Part shown: one piece after another, positions 27,784 to 35,988 of the stretch
Position numbering within the stretch: the first letter of the stretch is position 1
Layout of the letters: each line of letters starts with the position of its first letter
NCBI GenBank assembly: GCA_947167715.1
Contig: CAMVJD010000015.1
Coordinates: 1-60,612 of the forward strand
Direction: 5' to 3'
DNA from: an uncultured Eubacteriaceae bacterium
GTDB taxonomy: Bacteria; Bacillota; Clostridia; Lachnospirales; CAG-274
Length of the DNA: 60,612 nucleotides
The notes under the pieces: model-generated
Database searches by the model: none
The model's input: only the letters and a program-made list of their open reading frames with translations
Told to the model about the DNA's origin: nothing
Made by a program: the position numbers and the translations under genes

Positions 27784-28145
27784 TCGGCAAAGCCGAATAA
27801 CCGTCCTTGTTAACGCCGAAATTCCGGTAGGGATTTCGGCATATTCCGCCAGTTTGCAGCCTTGTCTGCGCGCCAGCAAAGCTGTCACTTGCAAGTCTGT
27901 AAGGTATGCGGACTAAAGTCCGCTCCTCGGACGGGCAAAGCTCGTCCTGCGGATTTAAGCCTGCGGCGCCAAGTTACTTGTATCAATTCTTCCGCCGCAA
28001 ATGTATATTTGCGTTAAATTTGTAAAGCTGCGGAGTAAACATTGGTATACTATAACGTAAAGCCGCGACTATGCTTTGCTTACATGTGAGGGATCCTTTA
28101 GCATCCCTCATCCCGAAGGGATTTGTTTTGCTTTAGCAAAACAAA
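27784..28145. repeat. Palindrome-rich intergenic island
   Basis: The 513-base gap between sodA and metG contains no plausible gene but at least eight separate short palindromes with tiny loops: 27784-27796, 27815-27840 (11-bp arms), 27908-27923, 27929-27947, 27997-28012, 28087-28110, 28110-28122 and 28122-28145 (perfect 10-bp arms with TTTA loop). Many loops are AAA, TAAA or TTTA. The remainder (28146-28247) is GC-rich with no clear feature. No T-run supports a metG terminator here. The island looks like decayed or recombination-prone non-coding DNA. Confidence 0.7.
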
Positions 28146-28247
28146 CAACTCAGAAAGTAAGCGCGGGTGTGGGGTTCGGTCATTACCCCGCGTAGGGGCG
28201 CGCAGCCACACAAATCGCTTGCGACAGCGTACCGCAAAAATGTCTTT

Positions 28248-30218
28248 TTAGCTTACGCTTCCGCCGTCCTCGGTGCTTCCGTCAACGGTCAAAAGACTTA
28301 ATGCCCCGTTCTCGTCCTCTGCGGCAAGTATCATTCCCTCACTTACATACTTGCCCTTAAGCATTTTTCTGGGCGCAAGGTTCGTAACAACAACTACCTT
28401 CTTGCCCACCATTTCCTCGGGTGTGAAATACTTTGCAATGCCCGAAAGAATAGTGCGTGTCTCGCCGCCTATCTTAACAGTAGACTTCAAAAGCTTGCTG
28501 CTTTCCTCGACCTTTTCACAGGCGAGTACCTTGCCTATCTTCATCTGCACCTTGCAGAAATCGTCTATCGTGATATACTCGGCAGGCTTGTCATCCGCCT
28601 TTTCCTCTTTCTTTTCCTCGGCCTTTGCCGCAGGCTTGTTTGCCTCTTCAAAAGCCTGTACCTTTTCCATAAACTTCTCGGGGTCTATCCTTGCAAAAAG
28701 CATTTCGGGCTTTTCAACCACCTTGTTGCCCGAGGGATACTCGCCGAACTTGTCAAGACCGTCAAGATCCCTTGCGGCGGTGTTAAGCTGTGCAAGCACC
28801 TTTTCCGCCGTTTCGGGCATAAAGCTTGAAAGCAGGTTCGCACCTATGGATATACTCTCGCAAAGGTTGTAAAGCACCTGCGCAAGCCTGTCCTTTTTAG
28901 CCTCGTCCTTGGCAAGCACCCAGGGCGCGGTCTCGTCTATATACTTGTTGCAGCGCTTGAAAAGATTGAATATCTCGGTTATCGCATCCGCAACACGCAG
29001 CTTCTCCATCTTGCCCTCAACAACGCCCTTTGCGGCAGTAACAACGCTTATAAGGTCGTTGTCCACATCCTCTGCGGCGCCCGTTTTTTCAACAACACCG
29101 CCAAAATATTTGTTGCTCATCGAGACTGTGCGGCTTACAAGGTTTCCAAGCACATTTGCAAGGTCGGAGTTAAAACGCTCGACCATAAGATCCCAGGAGA
29201 TTATGCCGTCGTTTTCAAAGGGCATTTCGTGCAGTACAAAATATCTTACCGCATCCACGCCAAAGAAATCCACAAGTGTGTCGGCATAAAGCACATTGCC
29301 CTTTGACTTGCTCATTTTGCCGTCGCCCTGTAAAAGCCACGGATGTCCGAATACCTGCCTGGGCAGCGGAAGATCGAGCGCCATAAGGATAATGGGCCAG
29401 TAAATGGTATGGAAACGGATAATATCCTTACCGATAAGATGAAGGTCTGCGGGCCACATTTTCTTGAAAAGGTCGCTGCTGTTTCCGTCACAGTCGTAGC
29501 CTACGCCCGTGATATAGTTTGAAAGCGCGTCAAGCCAAACGTAAACTATATGCTTGCTGTCAAAATCAACGGGTATGCCCCATTTGAACGAGGTCCTCGA
29601 AACACAGAGGTCCTGAAGACCGGGGAGCAAAAAGTTATTCATCATTTCGTTCTTGCGCGAAACGGGCTGGATAAACTCGGGGTGAGTGTTGATATGCTCG
29701 ATAAGTCTGTCGGCATACTTGCTTAATTTAAGGAAATATGCCTCCTCCTTTGCGGGTGCTACCTCGCGGCCGCAGTCGGGGCATTTGCCGTCCACAAGCT
29801 GTGATTCCGTCCAGAAGCTCTCGCAGGGGGTACAGTAAAGGCCCTCGTAATATCCCTTGTAAATATCGCCCTTATCATAAAGCTTTTTAAATATTTTCTG
29901 TATCTGCTTTTCGTGGTAATCGTCGGTAGTTCTTATAAACTTGTCGTAGGAGGTGTTCATAAGATCCCAAAGACCCTTTATGGTGCCTGCTACATTGTCT
30001 ACAAACTGCTTTGGCGTAATGCCTGCCTCTGCGGCCTTTTGCTCTATCTTCTGACCGTGCTCGTCGGTGCCTGTCTGGAAGAATACCTCGTAGCCCTGCT
30101 GTCTTTTAAAGCGTGCAATGCTGTCTGCAAGCACTATTTCGTAGCTGTTGCCTATGTGCGGCTTGCCCGATGTATAGGCGATAGCCGTTGTAATGTAATA
30201 TTTTCCCTTGTTACTCAT
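28248..30218 (-). CDS. metG: Methionyl-tRNA synthetase
   Basis: Class I synthetase for tRNA-Met. The HIGH-type motif is HIGN at 21-24, the zinc cysteines are 129, 132, 146 and 149, and KMSKS is at 301-305. The anticodon-binding domain follows to about 500. After a Lys/Glu/Ala linker (about 535-550), a C-terminal OB-fold tRNA-binding domain begins near DDFCKVQMKIGKVL. The 656 residues match the Firmicutes long form. There is no T-box: only 36 bases separate it from the upstream gene. Confidence 0.97.
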   Translation of the reverse strand: MSNKGKYYITTAIAYTSGKPHIGNSYEIVLADSIARFKRQQGYEVFFQTGTDEHGQKIEQKAAEAGITPKQFVDNVAGTIKGLWDLMNTSYDKFIRTTDDYHEKQIQKIFKKLYDKGDIYKGYYEGLYCTPCESFWTESQLVDGKCPDCGREVAPAKEEAYFLKLSKYADRLIEHINTHPEFIQPVSRKNEMMNNFLLPGLQDLCVSRTSFKWGIPVDFDSKHIVYVWLDALSNYITGVGYDCDGNSSDLFKKMWPADLHLIGKDIIRFHTIYWPIILMALDLPLPRQVFGHPWLLQGDGKMSKSKGNVLYADTLVDFFGVDAVRYFVLHEMPFENDGIISWDLMVERFNSDLANVLGNLVSRTVSMSNKYFGGVVEKTGAAEDVDNDLISVVTAAKGVVEGKMEKLRVADAITEIFNLFKRCNKYIDETAPWVLAKDEAKKDRLAQVLYNLCESISIGANLLSSFMPETAEKVLAQLNTAARDLDGLDKFGEYPSGNKVVEKPEMLFARIDPEKFMEKVQAFEEANKPAAKAEEKKEEKADDKPAEYITIDDFCKVQMKIGKVLACEKVEESSKLLKSTVKIGGETRTILSGIAKYFTPEEMVGKKVVVVTNLAPRKMLKGKYVSEGMILAAEDENGALSLLTVDGSTEDGGSVS

Positions 30219-30254
30219 TCTTGTTTTACCTTCTTTCAGTTTATTATACTATTT

Positions 30255-31397
30255 TTAATTTGCGTTTGTCGGTGCTGCATCCGAAAAATAGCCCATTTCT
30301 TCAAGCGCATCGGACACAGCAAGACCAACCGCATAGCAGCCGCTTGCGCTGAAATATGATTCGTTAAGAAAATACTCATCCGGGATATTCCCTTTTTTGG
30401 CCTGCGCTTTTCCGTTTGGCGAAACCTCATACAGCTCCTCTACCTTGTCCACATTTTCACAGATACGCTTTCTTGCATTTATAAACTTATCGCCAAACTC
30501 GGCTTCAAGCGCCTTTTCGGCCGCCTCCAAGGTTTCTCTGTCGCCGTATACCGGGCTTACAACAGCGTATTTGTCGTTGCCGCCAAGGCTGTCGGCCATT
30601 TTTCTGTAAACCTGCGCCGCGGCCTGCGGCTCGGAAAACATTTCGTCACTTCCGACAAAAAATACCGTTATATCGTCGCGTCTTAAAAGCATACCTCTTG
30701 TTTCTATCTCGGCAGGCTCCGTTATCAAAACGCGCTCACCGCTTGCCGAACGGGTAAAATACAATTTATTGTTCATTTTTGATATCATACCCTCCACGCC
30801 GCCAATGACACATGGATTAAGACCCGCATTTTTGCTTAAGTCAAGGTACATCCGTTCGCCGTCCTTATTGTCAATAACTATTTCAGCGGGCGTCTTATCC
30901 TCGGGAATTATAAACGGCGTCACCATCAAAGGTATGCCGCCCACACGTCCCGCGACCGCCACCAGCGAATCATCGCCCGAGGCAATATTATAAACATTTC
31001 TGTTTTTAAGCCCTGCCATTACACCTGCATAGGATATTATCCCCTCGTCGGCAGCCAGCGTAAAGCTGTCGCCCCAGCAGGAAATGGGTGTAGGCTCTTT
31101 TACCATGCTCATGGGCATACCGTCCGTTTTATTCGGGTTTGCTTCAACATCATCGGTTTCTCTTTGAAAATTATTCATTACCTTGTAATAATTTTCGGGT
31201 ACCTCGTTTGACACATCCACGCGCGTTGCCGCCTTAATGCCTATCACCAGCGTCATTGCCGCAAAAATCACGCCAAAACCCAGTATAATTTTTTTATCGC
31301 CGTCAAAAAAGCGTACTTTCTTGCGATTTGACGACATTTTTATCGCATTTTGCTTATTTCTTTTTATCGCAGCTTTTTTGCTTGCGCTAAGCTTCAT
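30255..31397 (-). CDS. Membrane-anchored SGNH-like protein, possibly inactive
   Basis: A 35-residue basic N-terminus precedes one membrane helix (about 36-56), leaving an outside domain. CWGDSFT at 107-113 is a good block I of SGNH hydrolases (nucleophile Ser111). VGSDE near 247 could be block III. The expected C-terminal Asp-x-x-His is not seen; the local sequence is NESYFSASG, lacking the His. It may therefore act on a peptidoglycan or polysaccharide ester poorly, or only bind it. The 380-residue gene lies 36 bases before metG on the same strand. Confidence 0.65.
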   Translation of the reverse strand: MKLSASKKAAIKRNKQNAIKMSSNRKKVRFFDGDKKIILGFGVIFAAMTLVIGIKAATRVDVSNEVPENYYKVMNNFQRETDDVEANPNKTDGMPMSMVKEPTPISCWGDSFTLAADEGIISYAGVMAGLKNRNVYNIASGDDSLVAVAGRVGGIPLMVTPFIIPEDKTPAEIVIDNKDGERMYLDLSKNAGLNPCVIGGVEGMISKMNNKLYFTRSASGERVLITEPAEIETRGMLLRRDDITVFFVGSDEMFSEPQAAAQVYRKMADSLGGNDKYAVVSPVYGDRETLEAAEKALEAEFGDKFINARKRICENVDKVEELYEVSPNGKAQAKKGNIPDEYFLNESYFSASGCYAVGLAVSDALEEMGYFSDAAPTNAN

Positions 31398-31468
31398 TTA
31401 TTTCCACCAGCCTTAATTGATCAAATTATAAAAATCATTTTTAAGCATAACACATTTTTCGGCTTTTT

Positions 31469-32632
31469 TCAATCCTTTTTTTCAAAACAAAGCCTGTACA
31501 GACATTGACTTACCGAAAAAGCCTTTAGCTGTTTATCCAGCGCCGCCTTTTTTTCGGCATTAAACGGCTTGTTGGTTTTAACGGCGCGTATCATGATATT
31601 TTTGGGTGTATGCTCCATATCAATAAATTCCATAACATTTGTTTTATAACCCATTATTTCAAGTATCTGCGCGCGTATGCCGTCCGTCATAAGTGCCGCA
31701 AAGCGTTCCTTTAAAATGCCGTGCTGCATTATTGTGCTTAAATCATCATTTTTTATTTGCTTAAACAGCTCATGCTGACAGCACGGAACGCTCATTATTA
31801 CCTTACAACCCCATCTTATACCGTGATACATTGCTATATCTGTTGCCGTATCACAGGCATGCAGCGTTATTATCATAGCTATATCGCCCGAGGTATTTTC
31901 TATATCGGCAATATCCCTGTTATAAAATTCAAGCCGCTCAAAGCCAAAATCCTTTGCAAGCTTGTTGCAATGCTCCACAACATCCGCCTTAAGGTCGTAC
32001 CCTTGTATTGTCACATGCTTTTGCTTTAATTCGTTTAAATAATGGTACATTGCAAATGTAAGATAGCTCTTGCCGCAGCCCATATCAATAATAGTGCATT
32101 TATCGGGTATATGGCTTTCAACATCCGCCAGCATTTCCACAAAGCGGTTTATCTGTCTGAATTTTTTTTGCATACCGCTTGTTATGTTGCCGTTTTCGTC
32201 CATTATGCCAAGCGATATCATCCACGGTGCGGCTTTTTCGCCCAGAATATATTTTTTACGTCTGTTATGCTCCTTTTCGGAAAAAACGCTGTAGTTTACA
32301 TTTTGCTTAAGCCCCGTCAATTTAAACAGCCTGTCCTTGTTCATAAGAAGTGTCAGGTTAAAATTGCCGCTTACAGTACATTGTTTAAAGCCCTCTGTCT
32401 GCATTATGCTTATTATTTCCGATATAACGCAGCCCCAGTCAAGATTTTCATGTATTACCTTGTTTTCAATATATCGTGCAAACCTGTACGCCGCCTTGCC
32501 GTTAAGCAATATTTTTTCTATTTTTACCTTTTTCAGCGCCTGCGACCTTTTTGCGGGATTGCTTATAACGGCAGTTTCAATATCCGTAAGCAATTCACTC
32601 AACTTTAAAAACGCCTGCTGTGCGTTATCCAT
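31469..32632 (-). CDS. Class I SAM-dependent methyltransferase with PCCQHE motif
   Basis: The SAM-binding motif IIDMGCGKSYLTFAMYHYL lies at 181-199, followed by the acidic end of strand 2 (GYDLKADV near 211-218). SVPCCQHELF at 281-290 is the catalytic-region motif of the Methyltransf_32 group, which includes METTL25-like and Trm13-like proteins; an RNA substrate is therefore plausible but not shown. A helical N-terminal region (1-170) is of unknown role. Length 387. It has its own good promoter and points away from the spoVA operon. Confidence 0.82.
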   Translation of the reverse strand: MDNAQQAFLKLSELLTDIETAVISNPAKRSQALKKVKIEKILLNGKAAYRFARYIENKVIHENLDWGCVISEIISIMQTEGFKQCTVSGNFNLTLLMNKDRLFKLTGLKQNVNYSVFSEKEHNRRKKYILGEKAAPWMISLGIMDENGNITSGMQKKFRQINRFVEMLADVESHIPDKCTIIDMGCGKSYLTFAMYHYLNELKQKHVTIQGYDLKADVVEHCNKLAKDFGFERLEFYNRDIADIENTSGDIAMIITLHACDTATDIAMYHGIRWGCKVIMSVPCCQHELFKQIKNDDLSTIMQHGILKERFAALMTDGIRAQILEIMGYKTNVMEFIDMEHTPKNIMIRAVKTNKPFNAEKKAALDKQLKAFSVSQCLYRLCFEKKD

Positions 32633-32663
32633 AATTATTCCCCTTTTATGTCATATTTATATA

Positions 32664-32692
32664 AGTATAGCATATGAGTTTTATTTTGGCAA
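32664..32692 (-). promoter_or_regulatory. SigA promoter of the methyltransferase gene
   Basis: On the minus strand TTGCCA, 17 bases, TATACT, with TATGC before the -10 box (TRTGN extension). The leader is about 30 bases and contains AAGGGGAA as ribosome binding site. Confidence 0.75.
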
Positions 32693-32765
32693 TAGAGTGT
32701 TTGTTTGACTTTCCCCTTTTTTAATAAATGCAGCGGCCGGTCAACTTTTAATTTTTATATTTAAA

Positions 32766-32801
32766 TTTGCAGGTATATTTTTTTGGTTCCTGCAAAAGCT
32801 A
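32766..32801 (+). promoter_or_regulatory. Inverted repeat and weak SigG-like promoter before the spoVA operon
   Basis: TTTGCAGG (32766-32773) and CCTGCAAA (32789-32796) form a perfect 8-bp dyad with a 15-base loop. GTATA at 32773-32777 and AAAGCTA at 32795-32801, 17 bases apart, resemble the forespore SigG pattern (GNATR, then CATNNTA) but match it only in part. The spoVA operon in Bacillus is SigG-controlled, so a forespore promoter is expected here; this is the best candidate I can see. Confidence 0.3.
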
Positions 32802-32836
32802 AACACAAAGAAAAAACTTTTGAAAGGGGCAGTATA

Positions 32837-32977
32837 ATGCGACGAGATCTGTTTTTACTTATTGTAATAGCCGCGGCAATACTTGGCGTATTTTATTACG
32901 CAATAAAAAGCAATGAGCCCGAGATATGGGAAAACTCGGCTTTTGTGGAGAGGTCAATATATGGATGTATACATTAA
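32837..32977 (+). CDS. Small membrane protein opening the spoVA operon
   Basis: I do not recognise this 46-residue protein. MRRDLFLLIVIAAAIL starts a single membrane helix (about residues 4-22) with two Arg before it, so the N-terminus should face the cytoplasm; the tail is hydrophilic and includes one Cys. AAAGGGG lies seven bases before the ATG, and the stop overlaps the spoVAA start region by 17 bases. Both argue for real, coupled translation. A sporulation role is inferred only from position. It could instead be a leader ORF that controls spoVAA translation. Confidence 0.6.
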   Translation: MRRDLFLLIVIAAAILGVFYYAIKSNEPEIWENSAFVERSIYGCIH

Positions 32978-33569
32978 GCCCGTAAAAAAGGCCGCCCTGC
33001 ACGGTGCGGTAAAAATAGGCGATATTGCGGAGGTATCGGCACAAAACGGTTTGGCAAAGCGGGTGGAAAGCCTTAAGCTTACCGAGATAAACACAGACGA
33101 AAGCAAGCTGATATCCGTTATAGATATAATTGAAAAAATCAATTCCTCGCTGCCCGGACACACCGTTGTAAACGTGGGCGAGCAGGACACGGTCATAGAG
33201 TTTGACGACCCCGCCAAAAAGGAAAACCGCTTCTTTAGCTTTATAAAGGCGGCCGTTGTGACGATAATGCTTGCTGCGGGGTCGGCAACGGCGATAATGA
33301 GCTTTCACTCGGACGCACAAATGTCCAAGGTATTTGAAAATTACTATTATATATTTTTCGGGGAGCATGCCCAAAACCCCGTTGTTATACACCTGCCGTA
33401 TTCTATAGGGCTGGCAGTCGGCATAATAGTGTTTTTTAACCATTTTTCTGGTAAAAAGCTGACAGGCGACCCCACGCCCATAGAGGTGGAAATGTCCGTT
33501 TACGAGGGCGAAGTGACGGATAACCAGATAGATACGCTTAACGAAAAGAGGAAAACAAATGGCGGTTAA
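32961..33569 (+). CDS. spoVAA: Stage V sporulation protein AA
   Basis: First recognised protein of the spoVA operon, part of the inner spore membrane machinery that moves dipicolinic acid with calcium in sporulation and germination. MDVYIKPVKKA opens a soluble N-terminal region, followed by two membrane helices at about 97-114 and 142-157. ATG at 32961 has GGAGAGG seven bases away; longer versions would cover the end of the small ORF. Length 202 is normal. It overlaps spoVAB by 11 bases. Confidence 0.9.
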   Translation: MDVYIKPVKKAALHGAVKIGDIAEVSAQNGLAKRVESLKLTEINTDESKLISVIDIIEKINSSLPGHTVVNVGEQDTVIEFDDPAKKENRFFSFIKAAVVTIMLAAGSATAIMSFHSDAQMSKVFENYYYIFFGEHAQNPVVIHLPYSIGLAVGIIVFFNHFSGKKLTGDPTPIEVEMSVYEGEVTDNQIDTLNEKRKTNGG

Positions 33570-33987
33570 AATGCTTGCTCTGGCCGTAGTGGGCTTTGGG
33601 GGCGGACTGGTCATAGCGGGGGCCGTGTTTGCCTTTATTGCCATAATCGGCGTGGTACCGCGCATTGCGCAAAAGACCAAAACCGAAAAATATATCATGC
33701 TTTATGAGGAGGGGATAATTATAGGCGGCATTTTAGGTGCAAGCTGCCTTATGGTGGATTATTATCTGCCTATCGGTGCTGTCACGGTAATGCTGCTTAT
33801 GTTTATGGTGGGGATATTTTACGGCTGTCTTGCGGTCTCGCTGGCGGAGGTGCTGGATGTTATTCCGGTGCTTACGCGCCGCAGCGGTCTTAAACGGGGA
33901 CTTAAATTTTTTATTACGGCATTGGCTGCAGGCAAGCTTATAGGCTCGCTGCTGTATTATTTTGTCCCCGGCTTTTTTATTGAATAG
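33559..33987 (+). CDS. spoVAB: Stage V sporulation protein AB
   Basis: A 142-residue membrane protein with four to five helices, including GFGGGLVIAGAVFAFIAIIG at 12-31 and YEEGIIIGGILGASCLM at 49-65. It matches SpoVAB in length, hydrophobicity and operon position. It is encoded in an overlap with spoVAA and 17 bases before spoVAC. Its precise job in dipicolinate transport is not known. Confidence 0.9.
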   Translation: MAVKMLALAVVGFGGGLVIAGAVFAFIAIIGVVPRIAQKTKTEKYIMLYEEGIIIGGILGASCLMVDYYLPIGAVTVMLLMFMVGIFYGCLAVSLAEVLDVIPVLTRRSGLKRGLKFFITALAAGKLIGSLLYYFVPGFFIE

Positions 33988-34004
33988 GAAAGGAGAGTTA
34001 TAAT

Positions 34005-34439
34005 ATGAATAACGAAAGCTATGACGATATGGTCAAAAAGGCATCGCCCGACAGTCCGCTTTTAAAGGACTGCATAAGGGCGTTTGCGGTGGGCGGCCTT
34101 ATCTGTGTGATAGGTCAGATGCTTACAAATTTTGCGCTTAATTACGGCCTTGACGAAAGAGGCGCCGCCACCTTTACCTCGGTAACGCTTATCGTTGCGG
34201 CGTCCCTGCTTACGGGTATGGGCCTTTACAGCAAAATAGGCAAGTTTGCGGGCGCGGGCTCTATAGTGCCCATAACGGGCTTTTCAAACAGCGTTACCTC
34301 GCCCGCGGTGGAGTTTAAAAAAGAGGGCTATGTGCTTGGGCTCGGGTCAAAAATATTTATTATTGCTGGCCCCGTTATACTTTATGGCGTGCTTACCTCT
34401 ATAATAGTGGGCATGGTCTACTATTTTGCGGGGAGGTAG
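34005..34439 (+). CDS. spoVAC: Stage V sporulation protein AC
   Basis: Mechanosensitive-type channel protein of the spore inner membrane that helps release dipicolinate. The 144 residues include the hallmark IRAFAVGGLICVIGQ (about 25-39), GAGSIVPITGFSNSVTSPAVEFKKEG (about 84-109, described by its ends) and two more helices. AAAGGAG precedes the ATG. The first motif is nearly repeated in spoVAE below, showing that the two are paralogues. Confidence 0.95.
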   Translation: MNNESYDDMVKKASPDSPLLKDCIRAFAVGGLICVIGQMLTNFALNYGLDERGAATFTSVTLIVAASLLTGMGLYSKIGKFAGAGSIVPITGFSNSVTSPAVEFKKEGYVLGLGSKIFIIAGPVILYGVLTSIIVGMVYYFAGR

Positions 34440-34446
34440 CAGATAA

Positions 34447-35466
34447 ATGGCAAAGCATATAGGTGCGGAAACGGTGGTCTTTTCAAAGCCCGTTTCAATT
34501 ATCGCTGCGGCATCAACGGCAGGCACAAAGGAGGGCGAGGGTCCTCTCGGAAAGCTGTTTGACAGGGTTTTGACCGACAATATGGCGGGTGAGGAGACCT
34601 GGGAGGCCGCCGAAAGCGCCATGGTAAAGGATAATTTATCTATACTTTTTGAAAAAAGCGGCGTTCGCCCCGATTTTATTTTTGCGGGCGATCTGCAAAA
34701 TCAATGCTGCGGCACAAATTACGGCGTAAAGGATATCAAGATACCCACATTCGGCATTTTTGATGCCTGCGCTACCTTTGGCGAGGCGCTGGCGCTAGCG
34801 GCAATGACTGTTGACGGCGGCGCGGCGGAAAATGTCGCCGCGGGTGTATCAAGCCATTTTTGCAGTGCGGAAAGGCAGTTTCGCTTTCCCCTTGAGCTTG
34901 GCAATCAGCGGCCGCAGACCTCGACCTATACGGTCACGGGTGCGGGCGCGGCTATGGTGTCAAACAAGGATGTCCCGCCGTATATCACAGCCTTTACAAT
35001 AGGCAAAATAGTTGATTACGGCGTAAACGATGCAAACAATATGGGCGCGGCAATGGCGCCCGCGGCGGCGGAATGTATATCCGCGCATTTAAGGGATACC
35101 GTAAGGGCGGCGGACTATTACGACCTGATAGTGACAGGCGACCTTGGGTATGTCGGCAAAGAGCTTTTATTGCAGCTTTTAAAAAACGAGGGTATCGATA
35201 TTGCCGACAACCACACCGACTGCGGTATAGAGATATTTGACAAGGCATCGCAAGATACGCACGCGGGCGGCAGCGGCTGTGCCTGCTCGGCGGCGGTATT
35301 TGCGGCAATGCTTTACAAGCGCCTTAAAAAGGGCGAATTAAATAAAATTTTGCTTGTGCCTACGGGCGCACTTATGAGCCCTACCTCGATACAGGAGGGC
35401 AAAAGCATTTTAGGTGCGGCTTATGCCGTTGCAATAGAAAACGGGGTGATAAAATGGAATATTTAA
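34447..35466 (+). CDS. spoVAD: Stage V sporulation protein AD
   Basis: Soluble thiolase-fold protein that binds dipicolinic acid and plugs the SpoVA channel on the spore inner membrane. Typical sequences include FSKPVSIIAAASTAGTKEGEGPLG near 13-36 (given by its ends), QNQCCGTNYG near 87-94, SSHFCSAERQFRFPLE near 137-152 and the C-terminal VPTGALMSPTSIQEG. Length 339 is exact. The stop lies 13 bases inside the spoVAE coding sequence. Confidence 0.96.
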   Translation: MAKHIGAETVVFSKPVSIIAAASTAGTKEGEGPLGKLFDRVLTDNMAGEETWEAAESAMVKDNLSILFEKSGVRPDFIFAGDLQNQCCGTNYGVKDIKIPTFGIFDACATFGEALALAAMTVDGGAAENVAAGVSSHFCSAERQFRFPLELGNQRPQTSTYTVTGAGAAMVSNKDVPPYITAFTIGKIVDYGVNDANNMGAAMAPAAAECISAHLRDTVRAADYYDLIVTGDLGYVGKELLLQLLKNEGIDIADNHTDCGIEIFDKASQDTHAGGSGCACSAAVFAAMLYKRLKKGELNKILLVPTGALMSPTSIQEGKSILGAAYAVAIENGVIKWNI

Positions 35467-35807
35467 GAGCCTTTGCGGTGGGCGGCCTTATCTGCGTTTT
35501 GGGTCAGATACTTCTGGACAAAACAAAGCTTACCTCCGCAAGGATATTGGTGCTTTTTGTGGTGATAGGCTGTATTTTGGGCGGTCTTGGCTGGTATGAC
35601 AGGCTTATCGACTTTGCGGGCGCGGGTGCTGCCGTACCGCTGCCCGGCTTTGGCAACCTGCTTGCAAGGGGTGTCAAGGAGGATATTGACACAATGGGCG
35701 CAATGGGTATACTGACAGGCGGCCTTAAGGCAGGCGCCGCGGGTATAGCCGCCGCCATAGTGTCTGCATTTTTTATGGCTATGGTTTTTAGGCCGAAAGA
35801 AAAGTAA
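35454..35807 (+). CDS. spoVAE: Stage V sporulation protein AE (SpoVAEB type)
   Basis: A 117-residue membrane protein with about three helices. LRAFAVGGLICVLGQ at 3-17 and GAGAAVPLPGFGNLLARGVKE near 60-80 match the SpoVAE family and resemble spoVAC. The overlap with spoVAD and the upstream GGGGTGAT point to coupled translation. It ends the operon; a terminator follows six bases later. Confidence 0.93.
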   Translation: MEYLRAFAVGGLICVLGQILLDKTKLTSARILVLFVVIGCILGGLGWYDRLIDFAGAGAAVPLPGFGNLLARGVKEDIDTMGAMGILTGGLKAGAAGIAAAIVSAFFMAMVFRPKEK

Positions 35808-35812
35808 ACGAA

Positions 35813-35847
35813 ACGGCTCATTCCTTATCGGGGTGAGTCGTTTTTTT
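35813..35847 (+). terminator. Terminator of the spoVA operon
   Basis: ACGGCTCA and TGAGTCGT form an 8-bp stem (one G-U pair) with a 13-base loop, followed by seven T. Confidence 0.88.
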
Positions 35848-35908
35848 GCGCCTTTTTATAATAATTGTGCCTAACAGATCAACCACAGATCCCAAGCCAA
35901 ATAATATG

Positions 35909-35937
35909 TTGATTTTTCTTTTTATATATGCTATAAT
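35909..35937 (+). promoter_or_regulatory. SigA promoter of the beta-propeller protein gene
   Basis: TTGATT, 17 bases, TATAAT, with TATGC immediately before the -10 box. Transcription should begin near 35944, about 45 bases before the start codon at 35989. Confidence 0.82.
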
Positions 35938-35988
35938 TCAACCAAACGAAAGCATTGTAAAACAAAATAAATAAATCGGGAAAAAATT

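Noticed and set aside
27784..28145. CRISPR array
   Set aside because: The palindromes differ from each other in sequence and spacing, so there are no direct repeats with equal spacers, and no cas genes are present.
32859..33698. 279-codon open frame opposite spoVAA
   Set aside because: Antisense to a conserved sporulation gene; no ribosome binding site or family features.
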